Positions 38,201 through 52,837 of a DNA stretch of 64,000 nt are shown here, piece after piece. Each line of letters starts with the position of its first letter. Within the stretch, counting starts at the first letter, position 1. The DNA comes from Lathyrus oleraceus (taxonomy: Eukaryota; Streptophyta; Magnoliopsida; Fabales; Fabaceae): contig NC_066585.1 of assembly GCF_024323335.1 (NCBI RefSeq), positions 538,409,769-538,473,768 on the forward strand. The letters are read 5' to 3'. The notes under the pieces are model-generated. The model saw nothing but the letters and a program-made list of their open reading frames with translations. It had not been told where the DNA came from and did no database searches. Position numbers and translations under genes: made by a program.

Positions 38201-38739
38201 TCACTAAGAAACAAAGTTAAAAAACTATAAATGAATGATTCGTATTATATATAAATGGGTAACAACTGAAACTACATAATTAAGATCAATATTATTTGTA
38301 TTCGGCATATTCACATTGTATTATGGTATATTATATATAAATAAATTCTATAATTTCTTCTCCATCGCCAAATTTTATGTTTCTTCATCACTAAGTAACA
38401 AATTTAAAGGATTATAAATTAATGATTCATATTATATATAAACGGTTAATAACTGAAATTACGCAATAAAGCTCAATTATAATTGTATTTGTCATATTCA
38501 CACTGTATTATGGTATATTATATGTAAAAATATTAATATTTTCTTCTCCATCACCAAATTTTAGGTTTCTTCATCACTAAGAAACAAAGTGAAATAAATA
38601 TAAATGAATGATTCATATTATATATAAATTGGTAAAAACTTAAATTACATAATCAAGATCAATATTATTTGTATTTGGCATATTCACATTGTATTATGGT
38701 ATATAATATGTAAATAAATTCAATAATTTTCTTCTCCAT
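32208..38739. repeat. HOR block 12, aberrant: about 35 monomers (6532 bp) without an internal G marker
   Basis: The order I read is GHIJK LMN, then OPQK LMN, OPQK LMN LMN, OPQK LMN LMN. G, H, I and J are missing for about 5.8 kb. From about 33400 to 36850 the monomers lose class-specific bases in favour of the family consensus (for example K with CATTGTATTATGG instead of TTGAATTATGG) and contain many one- or two-base deletions. Before and after that stretch the block is regular. It may be a degenerate sub-array or a poorly resolved assembly segment. Confidence 0.7.
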
Positions 38740-40803
38740 CACGAAATTTTAAGTTTTTTCATCCCTAATTAACAAAGTTAAAGTACTATAAATTATTGAT
38801 TCATATTATATATAAATGGTTAATAAGTGAAATTACATAATAAAACCCAATTTTATTTGTATTCGTCATAGTCACGTTGTATTATGGTACATTATATGTA
38901 AAAAAAAAAATATTTTTCTTCACGATCACCAAATTTTAGGTTTCTTCATCACTAAGCAACAAAGTGAAAAAACTATAAATGAATGATTCATTTTATATAT
39001 AAAGGTGTAACAAGTAAATTACATAATCAAGATCAATATTACTTGTATTCGGCATATTCACATTGTATTGTGGTATATTATACGTAAATAAATTTAATAA
39101 TTTTCTTCTCCATCACCAAATTTTAGGTTTCTTCATCACCAGGTAACAAAATTAAAGGACTATAAATTAATGATTCATATTATATATAAATGGTTAATAA
39201 GTGAAATTACGTAATAAAGCTCAATATTATTTGTATTCATCATATTCACATTGTATTATGGTATATTATATGTAAAAAACTAATTTATATTTTTTCTCCA
39301 TCACCAAATTTAAGATTTCTTCATCACTAAGCAACAAAGTGAAAAAAAACTATAAATGAATGATTCATATTAGATATAAATGGGTAACAAGTGAATTTAC
39401 ATAATCAAGATCAACATTATTTGTATACGGCATACTCACATTGTATTATGGTATATTATGTGTAAATAAATTCAATAATTTTCTTCTCCATCACCAAATT
39501 TTGGGTTTCTTCGTCACTAAGTAACAAAGTTGAAGGACTATAAATTAATGATTCACATTATATATAAATGGTTAATAAGTGAAATTACATAATAAAACTC
39601 AATATTATTTGTATTCGCCATATTCACATTGAATTATGGTATATTATATGTATAAAAAAACTCAATATTTTTCTTCTCCATCACCAAATTTTAGGTTTCT
39701 TCATCACTAACAAACAAAGTTAAAAAACTATAAATGAATGATTCGTATTATATATAAATGGGTAACAACTGAAACTACATAATTAAGATCAATATTATTT
39801 GTATTCGGCATATTCACATTGTATTATGGTATATTATATAAATAAATTCTATAATTTCTTCTCCATCGCCAAATTTTATGTTTCTTCATCACTAAGTAAC
39901 AAATTTAAAGGATTATAAATTAATGATTCATATTATATATAAACGGTTAATAACTGAAATTACGCAATAAAGCTCAATTATAATTGTATTTGTCATATTC
40001 ACACTGTATTATGGTATATTATATGTAAAAAATATTAATATTTTCTTCTCCATCACCAAATTTTAGGTTTTGTCATCACTAAGAAACAAAGTGAAATAAA
40101 TATAAATGAATGATTCATATTATATATAAATTGGTAAAAACTTAAATTACATAATCAAGATCAATATTATTTGTATTTGGCATATTCACATTGTATTATG
40201 GTATATAATATGTAAATAAATTCAATAATTTTCTTCTCCATCACCAAATTTTAGGTTTCTTCATCACTAAGAAACAAAGTTAAAAAACTATAAATGAATG
40301 ATTCGTATTATATATAAATGGGTAACAACTGAAACTACATAATTAAGATCAATATTATTTGTATTCGGCATATTCACATTGTATTATGGTATATTATATA
40401 TAAATAAATTCTATAATTTCTTCTCCATCGCCAAATTTTATGTTTCTTCATCACTAAGTAACAAATTTAAAGGATTATAAATTAATGATTCATATTATAT
40501 ATAAACGGTTAATAACTGAAATTACGCAATAAAGCTCAATTATAATTGTATTTGTCATATTCACACTGTATTATGGTATATTATATGTAAAAAATATTAA
40601 TATTTTCTTCTCCATCACCAAATTTTAGGTTTCTTCATCACTAAGAAACAAAGTGAAATAAATATAAATGAATGATTCATATTATATATAAATTGGTAAA
40701 AACTTAAATTACATAATCAAGATCAATATTATTTGTATTTGGCATATTCACATTGTATTATGGTATATAATATGTAAATAAATTCAATAATTTTCTTCTC
40801 CAT
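38740..40803. repeat. HOR block 13, 11 monomers (2064 bp)
   Basis: Composition is GHIJK + 2 x LMN. H has the common CAATATTACTTG but a one-base deletion in CAAGTAAATTAC. Confidence 0.84.
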
Positions 40804-42870
40804 CACGAAATTTTAAGTTTTTCATCCCTAATTAACAAAGTTAAAGTACTATAAATTATTGATTCATATTATATATAAATGGTTAATAAGTGAAATTACA
40901 TAATAAAACCCAATTTTATTTGTATTCGTCATAGTCACGTTGTATTATGGTACATTATATGTAAAAAAAAAAAATTTTTTCTTCACGATCACCAAATTTT
41001 AGGTTTCTTCATCACTAAGCAACAAAGTGAAAAAACTATAAATGAATGATTCATTTTATATATAAAGGTGTAACAAGTAAAATTACATAATCAAGATCAA
41101 TTTTACTTGTATTCGGCATATTCACATTGTATTGTGGTATATTATACGTAAATAAATTTAATAATTTTCTTCTCCATCACCAAATTTTAGGTTTCTTCAT
41201 CACCAGGTAACAAAATTAAAGGACTATAAATTAATGATTCATATTATATATAAATGGTTAATAAGTGAAATTACGTAATAAAGCTCAATATTATTTGTAT
41301 TCATCATATTCACATTGTATTATGGTATATTATATGTAAAAAACTAATTTAATATTTTTTCTCCATCACCAAATTTAAGATTTCTTCATCACTAAGCAAC
41401 AAAGTGAAAAAAAACTATAAATGAATGATTCATATTAGATATAAATGGGTAACAAGTGAATTTACATAATCAAGATCAACATTATTTGTATACGGCATAC
41501 TCACATTGTATTATGGTATATTATGTGTAAATAAATTCAATAATTTTCTTCTCCATCACCAAATTTTGGGTTTCTTCGTCACTAAGTAACAAAGTTGAAG
41601 GACTATAAATTAATGATTCACATTATATATAAATGGTTAATAAGTGAAATTACATAATAAAACTCAATATTATTTGTATTCGCCATATTCACATTGAATT
41701 ATGGTATATTATATGTATAAAAAAACTCAATATTTTTCTTCTCCATCACCAAATTTTAGGTTTCTTCATCACTAACAAACAAAGTTAAAAAACTATAAAT
41801 GAATGATTCGTATTATATATAAATGGGTAACAACTGAAACTACATAATTAAGATCAATATTATTTGTATTCGGCATATTCACATTGTATTATGGTATATT
41901 ATATATAAATAAATTCTATAATTTCTTCTCCATCGCCAAATTTTATGTTTCTTCATCACTAAGTAACAAATTTAAAGGATTATAAATTAATGATTCATAT
42001 TATATATAAACGGTTAATAACTGAAATTACGCAATAAAGCTCAATTATAATTGTATTTGTCATATTCACACTGTATTATGGTATATTATATGTAAAAAAT
42101 ATTAATATTTTCTTCTCCATCACCAAATTTTAGGTTTTGTCATCACTAAGAAACAAAGTGAAATAAATATAAATGAATGATTCATATTATATATAAATTG
42201 GTAAAAACTTAAATTACATAATCAAGATCAATATTATTTGTATTTGGCATATTCACATTGTATTATGGTATATAATATGTAAATAAATTCAATAATTTTC
42301 TTCTCCATCACCAAATTTTAGGTTTCTTCATCACTAAGAAACAAAGTTAAAAAACTATAAATGAATGATTCGTATTATATATAAATGGGTAACAACTGAA
42401 ACTACATAATTAAGATCAATATTATTTGTATTCGGCATATTCACATTGTATTATGGTATATTATATATAAATAAATTCTATAATTTCTTCTCCATCGCCA
42501 AATTTTATGTTTCTTCATCACTAAGTAACAAATTTAAAGGATTATAAATTAATGATTCATATTATATATAAACGGTTAATAACTGAAATTACGCAATAAA
42601 GCTCAATTATAATTGTATTTGTCATATTCACACTGTATTATGGTATATTATATGTAAAAAATATTAATATTTTCTTCTCCATCACCAAATTTTAGGTTTC
42701 TTCATCACTAAGAAACAAAGTGAAATAAATATAAATGAATGATTCATATTATATATAAATTGGTAAAAACTTAAATTACATAATCAAGATCAATATTATT
42801 TGTATTTGGCATATTCACATTGTATTATGGTATATAATATGTAAATAAATTCAATAATTTTCTTCTCCAT
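40804..42870. repeat. HOR block 14, 11 monomers (2067 bp)
   Basis: Composition is as block 13. H carries the rare CAATTTTACTTG found also in blocks 5 and 15. G has a five-T run (AAGTTTTTCATCC) instead of six. Confidence 0.85.
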
Positions 42871-44937
42871 CACGAAATTTTAAGTTTTTTCATCCCTAAT
42901 TAACAAAGTTAAAGTACTATAAATTATTGATTCATATTATATATAAATGGTTAATAAGTGAAATTACATAATAAAACCCAATTTTATTTGTATTCGTCAT
43001 AGTCACGTTGTATTATGGTACATTATATGTAAAAAAAAAATATTTTTCTTCACGATCACCAAATTTTAGGTTTCTTCATCACTAAGCAACAAAGTGAAAA
43101 AACTATAAATGAATGATTCATTTTATATATAAAGGTGTAACAAGTAAAATTACATAATCAAGATCAATTTTACTTGTATTCGGCATATTCACATTGTATT
43201 GTGGTATATTATACGTAAATAAATTTAATAATTTTCTTCTCCATCACCAAATTTTAGGTTTCTTCATCACCAGGTAACAAAATTAAAGGACTATAAATTA
43301 ATGATTCATATTATATATAAATGGTTAATAAGTGAAATTACGTAATAAAGCTCAATATTATTTGTATTCATCATATTCACATTGTATTATGGTATATTAT
43401 ATGTAAAAAACTAATTTAATATTTTTTCTCCATCACCAAATTTAAGATTTCTTCATCACTAAGCAACAAAGTGAAAAAAAACTATAAATGAATGATTCAT
43501 ATTAGATATAAATGGGTAACAAGTGAATTTACATAATCAAGATCAACATTATTTGTATACGGCATACTCACATTGTATTATGGTATATTATGTGTAAATA
43601 AATTCAATAATTTTCTTCTCCATCACCAAATTTTGGGTTTCTTCGTCACTAAGTAACAAAGTTGAAGGACTATAAATTAATGATTCACATTATATATAAA
43701 TGGTTAATAAGTGAAATTACATAATAAAACTCAATATTATTTGTATTCGCCATATTCACATTGAATTATGGTATATTATATGTATAAAAAAACTCAATAT
43801 TTTTCTTCTCCATCACCAAATTTTAGGTTTCTTCATCACTAACAAACAAAGTTAAAAAACTATAAATGAATGATTCGTATTATATATAAATGGGTAACAA
43901 CTGAAACTACATAATTAAGATCAATATTATTTGTATTCGGCATATTCACATTGTATTATGGTATATTATATATAAATAAATTCTATAATTTCTTCTCCAT
44001 CGCCAAATTTTATGTTTCTTCATCACTAAGTAACAAATTTAAAGGATTATAAATTAATGATTCATATTATATATAAACGGTTAATAACTGAAATTACGCA
44101 ATAAAGCTCAATTATAATTGTATTTGTCATATTCACACTGTATTATGGTATATTATATGTAAAAAATATTAATATTTTCTTCTCCATCACCAAATTTTAG
44201 GTTTTGTCATCACTAAGAAACAAAGTGAAATAAATATAAATGAATGATTCATATTATATATAAATTGGTAAAAACTTAAATTACATAATCAAGATCAATA
44301 TTATTTGTATTTGGCATATTCACATTGTATTATGGTATATAATATGTAAATAAATTCAATAATTTTCTTCTCCATCACCAAATTTTAGGTTTCTTCATCA
44401 CTAAGAAACAAAGTTAAAAAACTATAAATGAATGATTCGTATTATATATAAATGGGTAACAACTGAAACTACATAATTAAGATCAATATTATTTGTATTC
44501 GGCATATTCACATTGTATTATGGTATATTATATATAAATAAATTCTATAATTTCTTCTCCATCGCCAAATTTTATGTTTCTTCATCACTAAGTAACAAAT
44601 TTAAAGGATTATAAATTAATGATTCATATTATATATAAACGGTTAATAACTGAAATTACGCAATAAAGCTCAATTATAATTGTATTTGTCATATTCACAC
44701 TGTATTATGGTATATTATATGTAAAAAATATTAATATTTTCTTCTCCATCACCAAATTTTAGGTTTCTTCATCACTAAGAAACAAAGTGAAATAAATATA
44801 AATGAATGATTCATATTATATATAAATTGGTAAAAACTTAAATTACATAATCAAGATCAATATTATTTGTATTTGGCATATTCACATTGTATTATGGTAT
44901 ATAATATGTAAATAAATTCAATAATTTTCTTCTCCAT
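42871..44937. repeat. HOR block 15, 11 monomers (2067 bp)
   Basis: Composition is as block 14, with the same H variant CAATTTTACTTG. It is the last block with the CTAACAAAC form of L. Confidence 0.85.
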
Positions 44938-47759
44938 CACGAAATTTTAAGTTTTTTCATCCCTAATTAACAAAGTTAAAGTACTATAAATTATTGATTC
45001 ATATTATATATAAATGGTTAATAAGTGAAATTACATAATAAAACCCAATTTTATTTGTATTCGTCATAGTCACGTTGTATTATGGTACATTATATGTAAA
45101 AAAAAAATATTTTTTCTTCACGATCACCAAATTTTAGGTTTCTTCATCACTAAGCAACAAAGTGAAAAAACTATAAATGAATGATTCATTTTATATATAA
45201 AGGTGTAACAAGTAAAATTACATAATCAAGATCAATATTACTTGTATTCGGCATATTCACATTGTATTGTGGTATATTATACGTAAATAAATTTAATAAT
45301 TTTCTTCTCCATCACCAAATTTTAGGTTTCTTCATCACCAGGTAACAAAATTAAAGGACTATAAATTAATGATTCATATTATATATAAATGGTTAATAAG
45401 TGAAATTACGTAATAAAGCTCAATATTATTTGTATTCATCATATTCACATTGTATTATGGTATATTATATGTAAAAAACTAATTTAATATTTTTTCTCCA
45501 TCACCAAATTTAAGATTTCTTCATCACTAAGCAACAAAGTGAAAAAAAACTATAAATGAATGATTCATATTAGATATAAATGGGTAACAAGTGAATTTAC
45601 ATAATCAAGATCAACATTATTTGTATACGGCATACTCACATTGTATTATGGTATATTATGTGTAAATAAATTCAATAATTTTCTTCTCCATCACCAAATT
45701 TTGGGTTTCTTCGTCACTAAGTAACAAAGTTGAAGGACTATAAATTAATGATTCACATTATATATAAATGGTTAATAAGTGAAATTACATAATAAAACTC
45801 AATATTATTTGTATTCGCCATATTCACATTGAATTATGGTATATTATATGTATAAAAAAACTCAATATTTTTCTTCGCCATCACCAAATTTTAGGTTTCT
45901 TCATCACTAAGAAACAAAGTTAAAAAACTATAAATGGATGATTCGTATTATATATAAATGGGTAACAACTGAAACTACATAATCAAGATCAATATTATTT
46001 GTATTCGGCATATTCACATTGTATTATGGTATAATATACGTAAATAAATTGAATAATTTTCTTCTCCATCACCAAATTTTATGTTTCTTCATCACCAAGT
46101 AACTAATTTAAAGGATTATAAATTAATGATTCATATTATATATAAACGGTTAATAAGTGAAATTACGCAATAAAGCTCAATATTATTTGTATTCATCTTA
46201 TTCACATTGTATTATGGTATATTATATGTAAAAAAAAATTAATATTTTTTCTCCATTACCAAATTTTAGGTTTCTTCATCACTAAGCAACAAAGTGAAAA
46301 AAACTATAAATGAATGATTCATATTATATATAAATGGGTAACAAGTGAATTTACATAATCAAGATCAACATTATTTGTATACGGCATATTCACATTGTAT
46401 TATGGTATATTATGTGTAAATAAATTCAATAATTTTCTTCTCCATCACCAAATTTTGGGTTTCTTCGTCACTAAGTAACAAAGTTGAAGGACTATAAATT
46501 AATGATTCACATTATATATAAATGGTTAATAAGTGAAATTACATAATAAAACTCAATATTATTTGTATTCGCCATATTCACATTGAATTATGGTATATTA
46601 TATGTATAAAAAAACTCAATATTTTTCTTCTCCATCACCAAATTTTAGGTTTCTTCATCACTAAGAAACAAAGTTAAAAAACTATAAATGAATGATTCGT
46701 ATTATATATAAATGGGTAACAACTGAAACTACATAATTAAGATCAATATTATTTGTATTCGGCATATTCACATTGTATTATGGTATATTATATATAAATA
46801 AATTCTATAATTTCTTCTCCATCGCCAAATTTTATGTTTCTTCATCACTAAGTAACAAATTTAAAGGATTATAAATTAATGATTCATATTATATATAAAC
46901 GGTTAATAACTGAAATTACGCAATAAAGCTCAATTATAATTGTATTTGTCATATTCACACTGTATTATGGTATATTATATGTAAAAAATATTAATATTTT
47001 CTTCTCCATCACCAAATTTTAGGTTTTGTCATCACTAAGAAACAAAGTGAAATAAATATAAATGAATGATTCATATTATATATAAATTGGTAAAAACTTA
47101 AATTACATAATCAAGATCAATATTATTTGTATTTGGCATATTCACATTGTATTATGGTATATAATATGTAAATAAATTCAATAATTTTCTTCTCCATCAC
47201 CAAATTTTAGGTTTCTTCATCACTAAGAAACAAAGTTAAAAAACTATAAATGAATGATTCGTATTATATATAAATGGGTAACAACTGAAACTACATAATT
47301 AAGATCAATATTATTTGTATTCGGCATATTCACATTGTATTATGGTATATTATATATAAATAAATTCTATAATTTCTTCTCCATCGCCAAATTTTATGTT
47401 TCTTCATCACTAAGTAACAAATTTAAAGGATTATAAATTAATGATTCATATTATATATAAACGGTTAATAACTGAAATTACGCAATAAAGCTCAATTATA
47501 ATTGTATTTGTCATATTCACACTGTATTATGGTATATTATATGTAAAAAATATTAATATTTTCTTCTCCATCACCAAATTTTAGGTTTCTTCATCACTAA
47601 GAAACAAAGTGAAATAAATATAAATGAATGATTCATATTATATATAAATTGGTAAAAACTTAAATTACATAATCAAGATCAATATTATTTGTATTTGGCA
47701 TATTCACATTGTATTATGGTATATAATATGTAAATAAATTCAATAATTTTCTTCTCCAT
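44938..47759. repeat. HOR block 16, 15 monomers (2822 bp); reference block
   Basis: Monomer starts, phased on the CATCAC box, are G 44938, H 45125, I 45313, J 45502, K 45692, O 45882, P 46070, Q 46257, K 46446, L 46636, M 46823, N 47010, L 47198, M 47385, N 47572. Spacings are 187-190 bp. A/B types alternate strictly from G to the first N; the N-L step is B to B. From here to the right end L reads CTAAGAAAC. Confidence 0.87.
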
Positions 47760-50580
47760 CACGAAATTTTAAGTTTTTTCATCCCTAATTAACAAAGTTA
47801 AAGTACTATAAATTATTGATTCATATTATATATAAATGGTTAATAAGTGAAATTACATAATAAAACCCAATTTTATTTGTATTCGTCATAGTCACGTTGT
47901 ATTATGGTACATTATATGTAAAAAAAAAAATATTTTTCTTCACGATCACCAAATTTTAGGTTTCTTCATCACTAAGCAACAAAGTGAAAAAACTATAAAT
48001 GAATGATTCATTTTATATATAAAGGTGTAACAAGTAAAATTACATAATCAAGATCAATATTACTTGTATTCGGCATATTCACATTGTATTGTGGTATATT
48101 ATACGTAAATAAATTTAATAATTTTCTTCTCCATCACCAAATTTTAGGTTTCTTCATCACCAGGTAACAAAATTAAAGGACTATAAATTAATGATTCATA
48201 TTATATATAAATGGTTAATAAGTGAAATTACGTAATAAAGCTCAATATTATTTGTATTCATCATATTCACATTGTATTATGGTATATTATATGTAAAAAA
48301 CTAATTTAATATTTTTTCTCCATCACCAAATTTAAGATTTCTTCATCACTAAGCAACAAAGTGAAAAAAAACTATAAATGAATGATTCATATTAGATATA
48401 AATGGGTAACAAGTGAATTTACATAATCAAGATCAACATTATTTGTATACGGCATACTCACATTGTATTATGGTATATTATGTGTAAATAAATTCAATAA
48501 TTTTCTTCTCCATCACCAAATTTTGGGTTTCTTCGTCACTAAGTAACAAAGTTGAAGGACTATAAATTAATGATTCACATTATATATAAATGGTTAATAA
48601 GTGAAATTACATAATAAAACTCAATATTATTTGTATTCGCCATATTCACATTGAATTATGGTATATTATATGTATAAAAAAACTCAATATTTTTCTTCGC
48701 CATCACCAAATTTTAGGTTTCTTCATCACTAAGAAACAAAGTTAAAAAACTATAAATGGATGATTCGTATTATATATAAATGGGTAACAACTGAAACTAC
48801 ATAATCAAGATCAATATTATTTGTATTCGGCATATTCACATTGTATTATGGTATAATATACGTAAATAAATTGAATAATTTTCTTCTCCATCACCAAATT
48901 TTATGTTTCTTCATCACCAAGTAACTAATTTAAAGGATTATAAATTAATGATTCATATTATATATAAACGGTTAATAAGTGAAATTACGCAATAAAGCTC
49001 AATATTATTTGTATTCATCTTATTCACATTGTATTATGGTATATTATATGTAAAAAAAAATTAATATTTTTTTCTCCATTACCAAATTTTAGGTTTCTTC
49101 ATCACTAAGCAACAAAGTGAAAAAAACTATAAATGAATGATTCATATTATATATAAATGGGTAACAAGTGAATTTACATAATCAAGATCAACATTATTTG
49201 TATACGGCATATTCACATTGTATTATGGTATATTATGTGTAAATAAATTCAATAATTTTCTTCTCCATCACCAAATTTTGGGTTTCTTCTTCACTAAGTA
49301 ACAAAGTTGAAGGACTATAAATTAATGATTCACATTATATATAAATGGTTAATAAGTGAAATTACATAATAAAACTCAATATTATTTGTATTCGCCATAT
49401 TCACATTGAATTATGGTATATTATATGTATAAAAAAACTCAATATTTTTCTTCTCCATCACCAAATTTTAGGTTTCTTCATCACTAAGAAACAAAGTTAA
49501 AAAACTATAAATGAATGATTCGTATTATATATAAATGGGTAACAACTGAAACTACATAATTAAGATCAATATTATTTGTATTCGGCATATTCACATTGTA
49601 TTATGGTATATTATATATAAATAAATTCTATAATTTCTTCTCCATCGCCAAATTTTATGTTTCTTCATCACTAAGTAACAAATTTAAAGGATTATAAATT
49701 AATGATTCATATTATATATAAACGGTTAATAACTGAAATTACGCAATAAAGCTCAATTATAATTGTATTTGTCATATTCACACTGTATTATGGTATATTA
49801 TATGTAAAAAATATTAATATTTTCTTCTCCATCACCAAATTTTAGGTTTTGTCATCACTAAGAAACAAAGTGAAATAAATATAAATGAATGATTCATATT
49901 ATATATAAATTGGTAAAAACTTAAATTACATAATCAAGATCAATATTATTTGTATTTGGCATATTCACATTGTATTATGGTATATAATATGTAAATAAAT
50001 TCAATAATTTTCTTCTCCATCACCAAATTTTAGGTTTCTTCATCACTAAGAAACAAAGTTAAAAAACTATAAATGAATGATTCGTATTATATATAAATGG
50101 GTAACAACTGAAACTACATAATTAAGATCAATATTATTTGTATTCGGCATATTCACATTGTATTATGGTATATTATATAAATAAATTCTATAATTTCTTC
50201 TCCATCGCCAAATTTTATGTTTCTTCATCACTAAGTAACAAATTTAAAGGATTATAAATTAATGATTCATATTATATATAAACGGTTAATAACTGAAATT
50301 ACGCAATAAAGCTCAATTATAATTGTATTTGTCATATTCACACTGTATTATGGTATATTATATGTAAAAAATATTAATATTTTCTTCTCCATCACCAAAT
50401 TTTAGGTTTCTTCATCACTAAGAAACAAAGTGAAATAAATATAAATGAATGATTCATATTATATATAAATTGGTAAAAACTTAAATTACATAATCAAGAT
50501 CAATATTATTTGTATTTGGCATATTCACATTGTATTATGGTATATAATATGTAAATAAATTCAATAATTTTCTTCTCCAT
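47760..50580. repeat. HOR block 17, 15 monomers (2821 bp)
   Basis: Composition matches block 16. The second K reads GGGTTTCTTCTTCAC instead of GGGTTTCTTCGTCAC. Confidence 0.85.
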
Positions 50581-52837
50581 CACGAAATTTTAAGTTTTTT
50601 CATCCCTAATTAACAAAGTTAAAGTACTATAAATTATTGATTCATATTATATATAAATGGTTAATAAGTGAAATTACATAATAAAACCCAATTTTATTTG
50701 TATTCGTCATAGTCACGTTGTATTATGGTACATTATATGTAAAAAAAAAAATATTTTTCTTCACGATCACCAAATTTTAGGTTTCTTCATCACTAAGCAA
50801 CAAAGTGAAAAAACTATAAATGAATGATTCATTTTATATATAAAGGTGTAACAAGTAAAATTACATAATCAAGATCAATATTACTTGTATTCGGCATATT
50901 CACATTGTATTGTGGTATATTATACGTAAATAAATTTAATAATTTTCTTCTCCATCACCAATTTTAGGTTTCTTCATCACCAGGTAACAAAATTAAAGGA
51001 CTATAAATTAATGATTCATATTATATATAAATGGTTAATAAGTGAAATTACGTAATAAAGCTCAATATTATTTGTATTCATCATATTCACATTGTATTAT
51101 GGTATATTATATGTAAAAAACTAATTTAATATTTTTTCTCCATCACCAAATTTAAGATTTCTTCATCACTAAGCAACAAAGTGAAAAAAAACTATAAATG
51201 AATGATTCATATTAGATATAAATGGGTAACAAGTGAATTTACATAATCAAGATCAACATTATTTGTATACGGCATACTCACATTGTATTATGGTATATTA
51301 TGTGTAAATAAATTCAATAATTTTCTTCTCCATCACCAAATTTTGGGTTTCTTCGTCACTAAGTAACAAAGTTGAAGGACTATAAATTAATGATTCACAT
51401 TATATATAAATGGTTAATAAGTGAAATTACATAATAAAACTCAATATTATTTGTATTCGCCATATTCACATTGAATTATGGTATATTATATGTATAAAAA
51501 AACTCAATATTTTTCTTCGCCATCACCAAATTTTAGGTTTCTTCATCACTAAGAAACAAAGTTAAAAAACTATAAATGGATGATTCGTATTATATATAAA
51601 TGGGTAACAACTGAAACTACATAATCAAGATCAATATTATTTGTATTCGGCATATTCACATTGTATTATGGTATAATATACGTAAATAAATTGAATAATT
51701 TTCTTCTCCATCACCAAATTTATGTTTCTTCATCACCAAGTAACTAATTTAAAGGATTATAAATTAATGATTCATATTATATATAAACGGTTAATAAGTG
51801 AAATTACGCAATAAAGCTCAATATTATTTGTATTCATCTTATTCACATTGTATTATGGTATATTATATGTAAAAAAAATTAATATTTTTTTCTCCATCAC
51901 CAAATTTTAGGTTTCTTCATCACTAAGCAACAAAGTGAAAAAAACTATAAATGAATGATTCATATTATATATAAATGGGTAACAAGTGAATTTACATAAT
52001 CAAGATCAACATTATTTGTATACGGCATATTCACATTGTATTATGGTATATTATGTGTAAATAAATTCAATAATTTTCTTCTCCATCACCAAATTTTGGG
52101 TTTCTTCTTCACTAAGTAACAAAGTTGAAGGACTATAAATTAATGATTCACATTATATATAAATGGTTAATAAGTGAAATTACATAATAAAACTCAATAT
52201 TATTTGTATTCGCCATATTCACATTGAATTATGGTATATTATATGTATAAAAAACTCAATATTTTTCTTCTCCATCACCAAATTTTAGGTTTCTTCATCA
52301 CTAAGAAACAAAGTTAAAAAACTATAAATGAATGATTCGTATTATATATAAATGGGTAACAACTGAAACTACATAATTAAGATCAATATTATTTGTATTC
52401 GGCATATTCACATTGTATTATGGTATATTATATATAAATAAATTCTATAATTTCTTCTCCATCGCCAAATTTTATGTTTCTTCATCACTAAGTAACAAAT
52501 TTAAAGGATTATAAATTAATGATTCATATTATATATAAACGGTTAATAACTGAAATTACGCAATAAAGCTCAATTATAATTGTATTTGTCATATTCACAC
52601 TGTATTATGGTATATTATATGTAAAAAATATTAATATTTTCTTCTCCATCACCAAATTTTAGGTTTCTTCATCACTAAGAAACAAAGTGAAATAAATATA
52701 AATGAATGATTCATATTATATATAAATTGGTAAAAACTTAAATTACATAATCAAGATCAATATTATTTGTATTTGGCATATTCACATTGTATTATGGTAT
52801 ATAATATGTAAATAAATTCAATAATTTTCTTCTCCAT
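50581..52837. repeat. HOR block 18, 12 monomers (2257 bp): GHIJK + OPQK + 1 x LMN
   Basis: Only one LMN trimer is present, so the block is six perfect A-B dimers. The second K has the TTCTTCTTCAC variant. Q begins with CATCACC instead of CATTACC. Confidence 0.85.
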
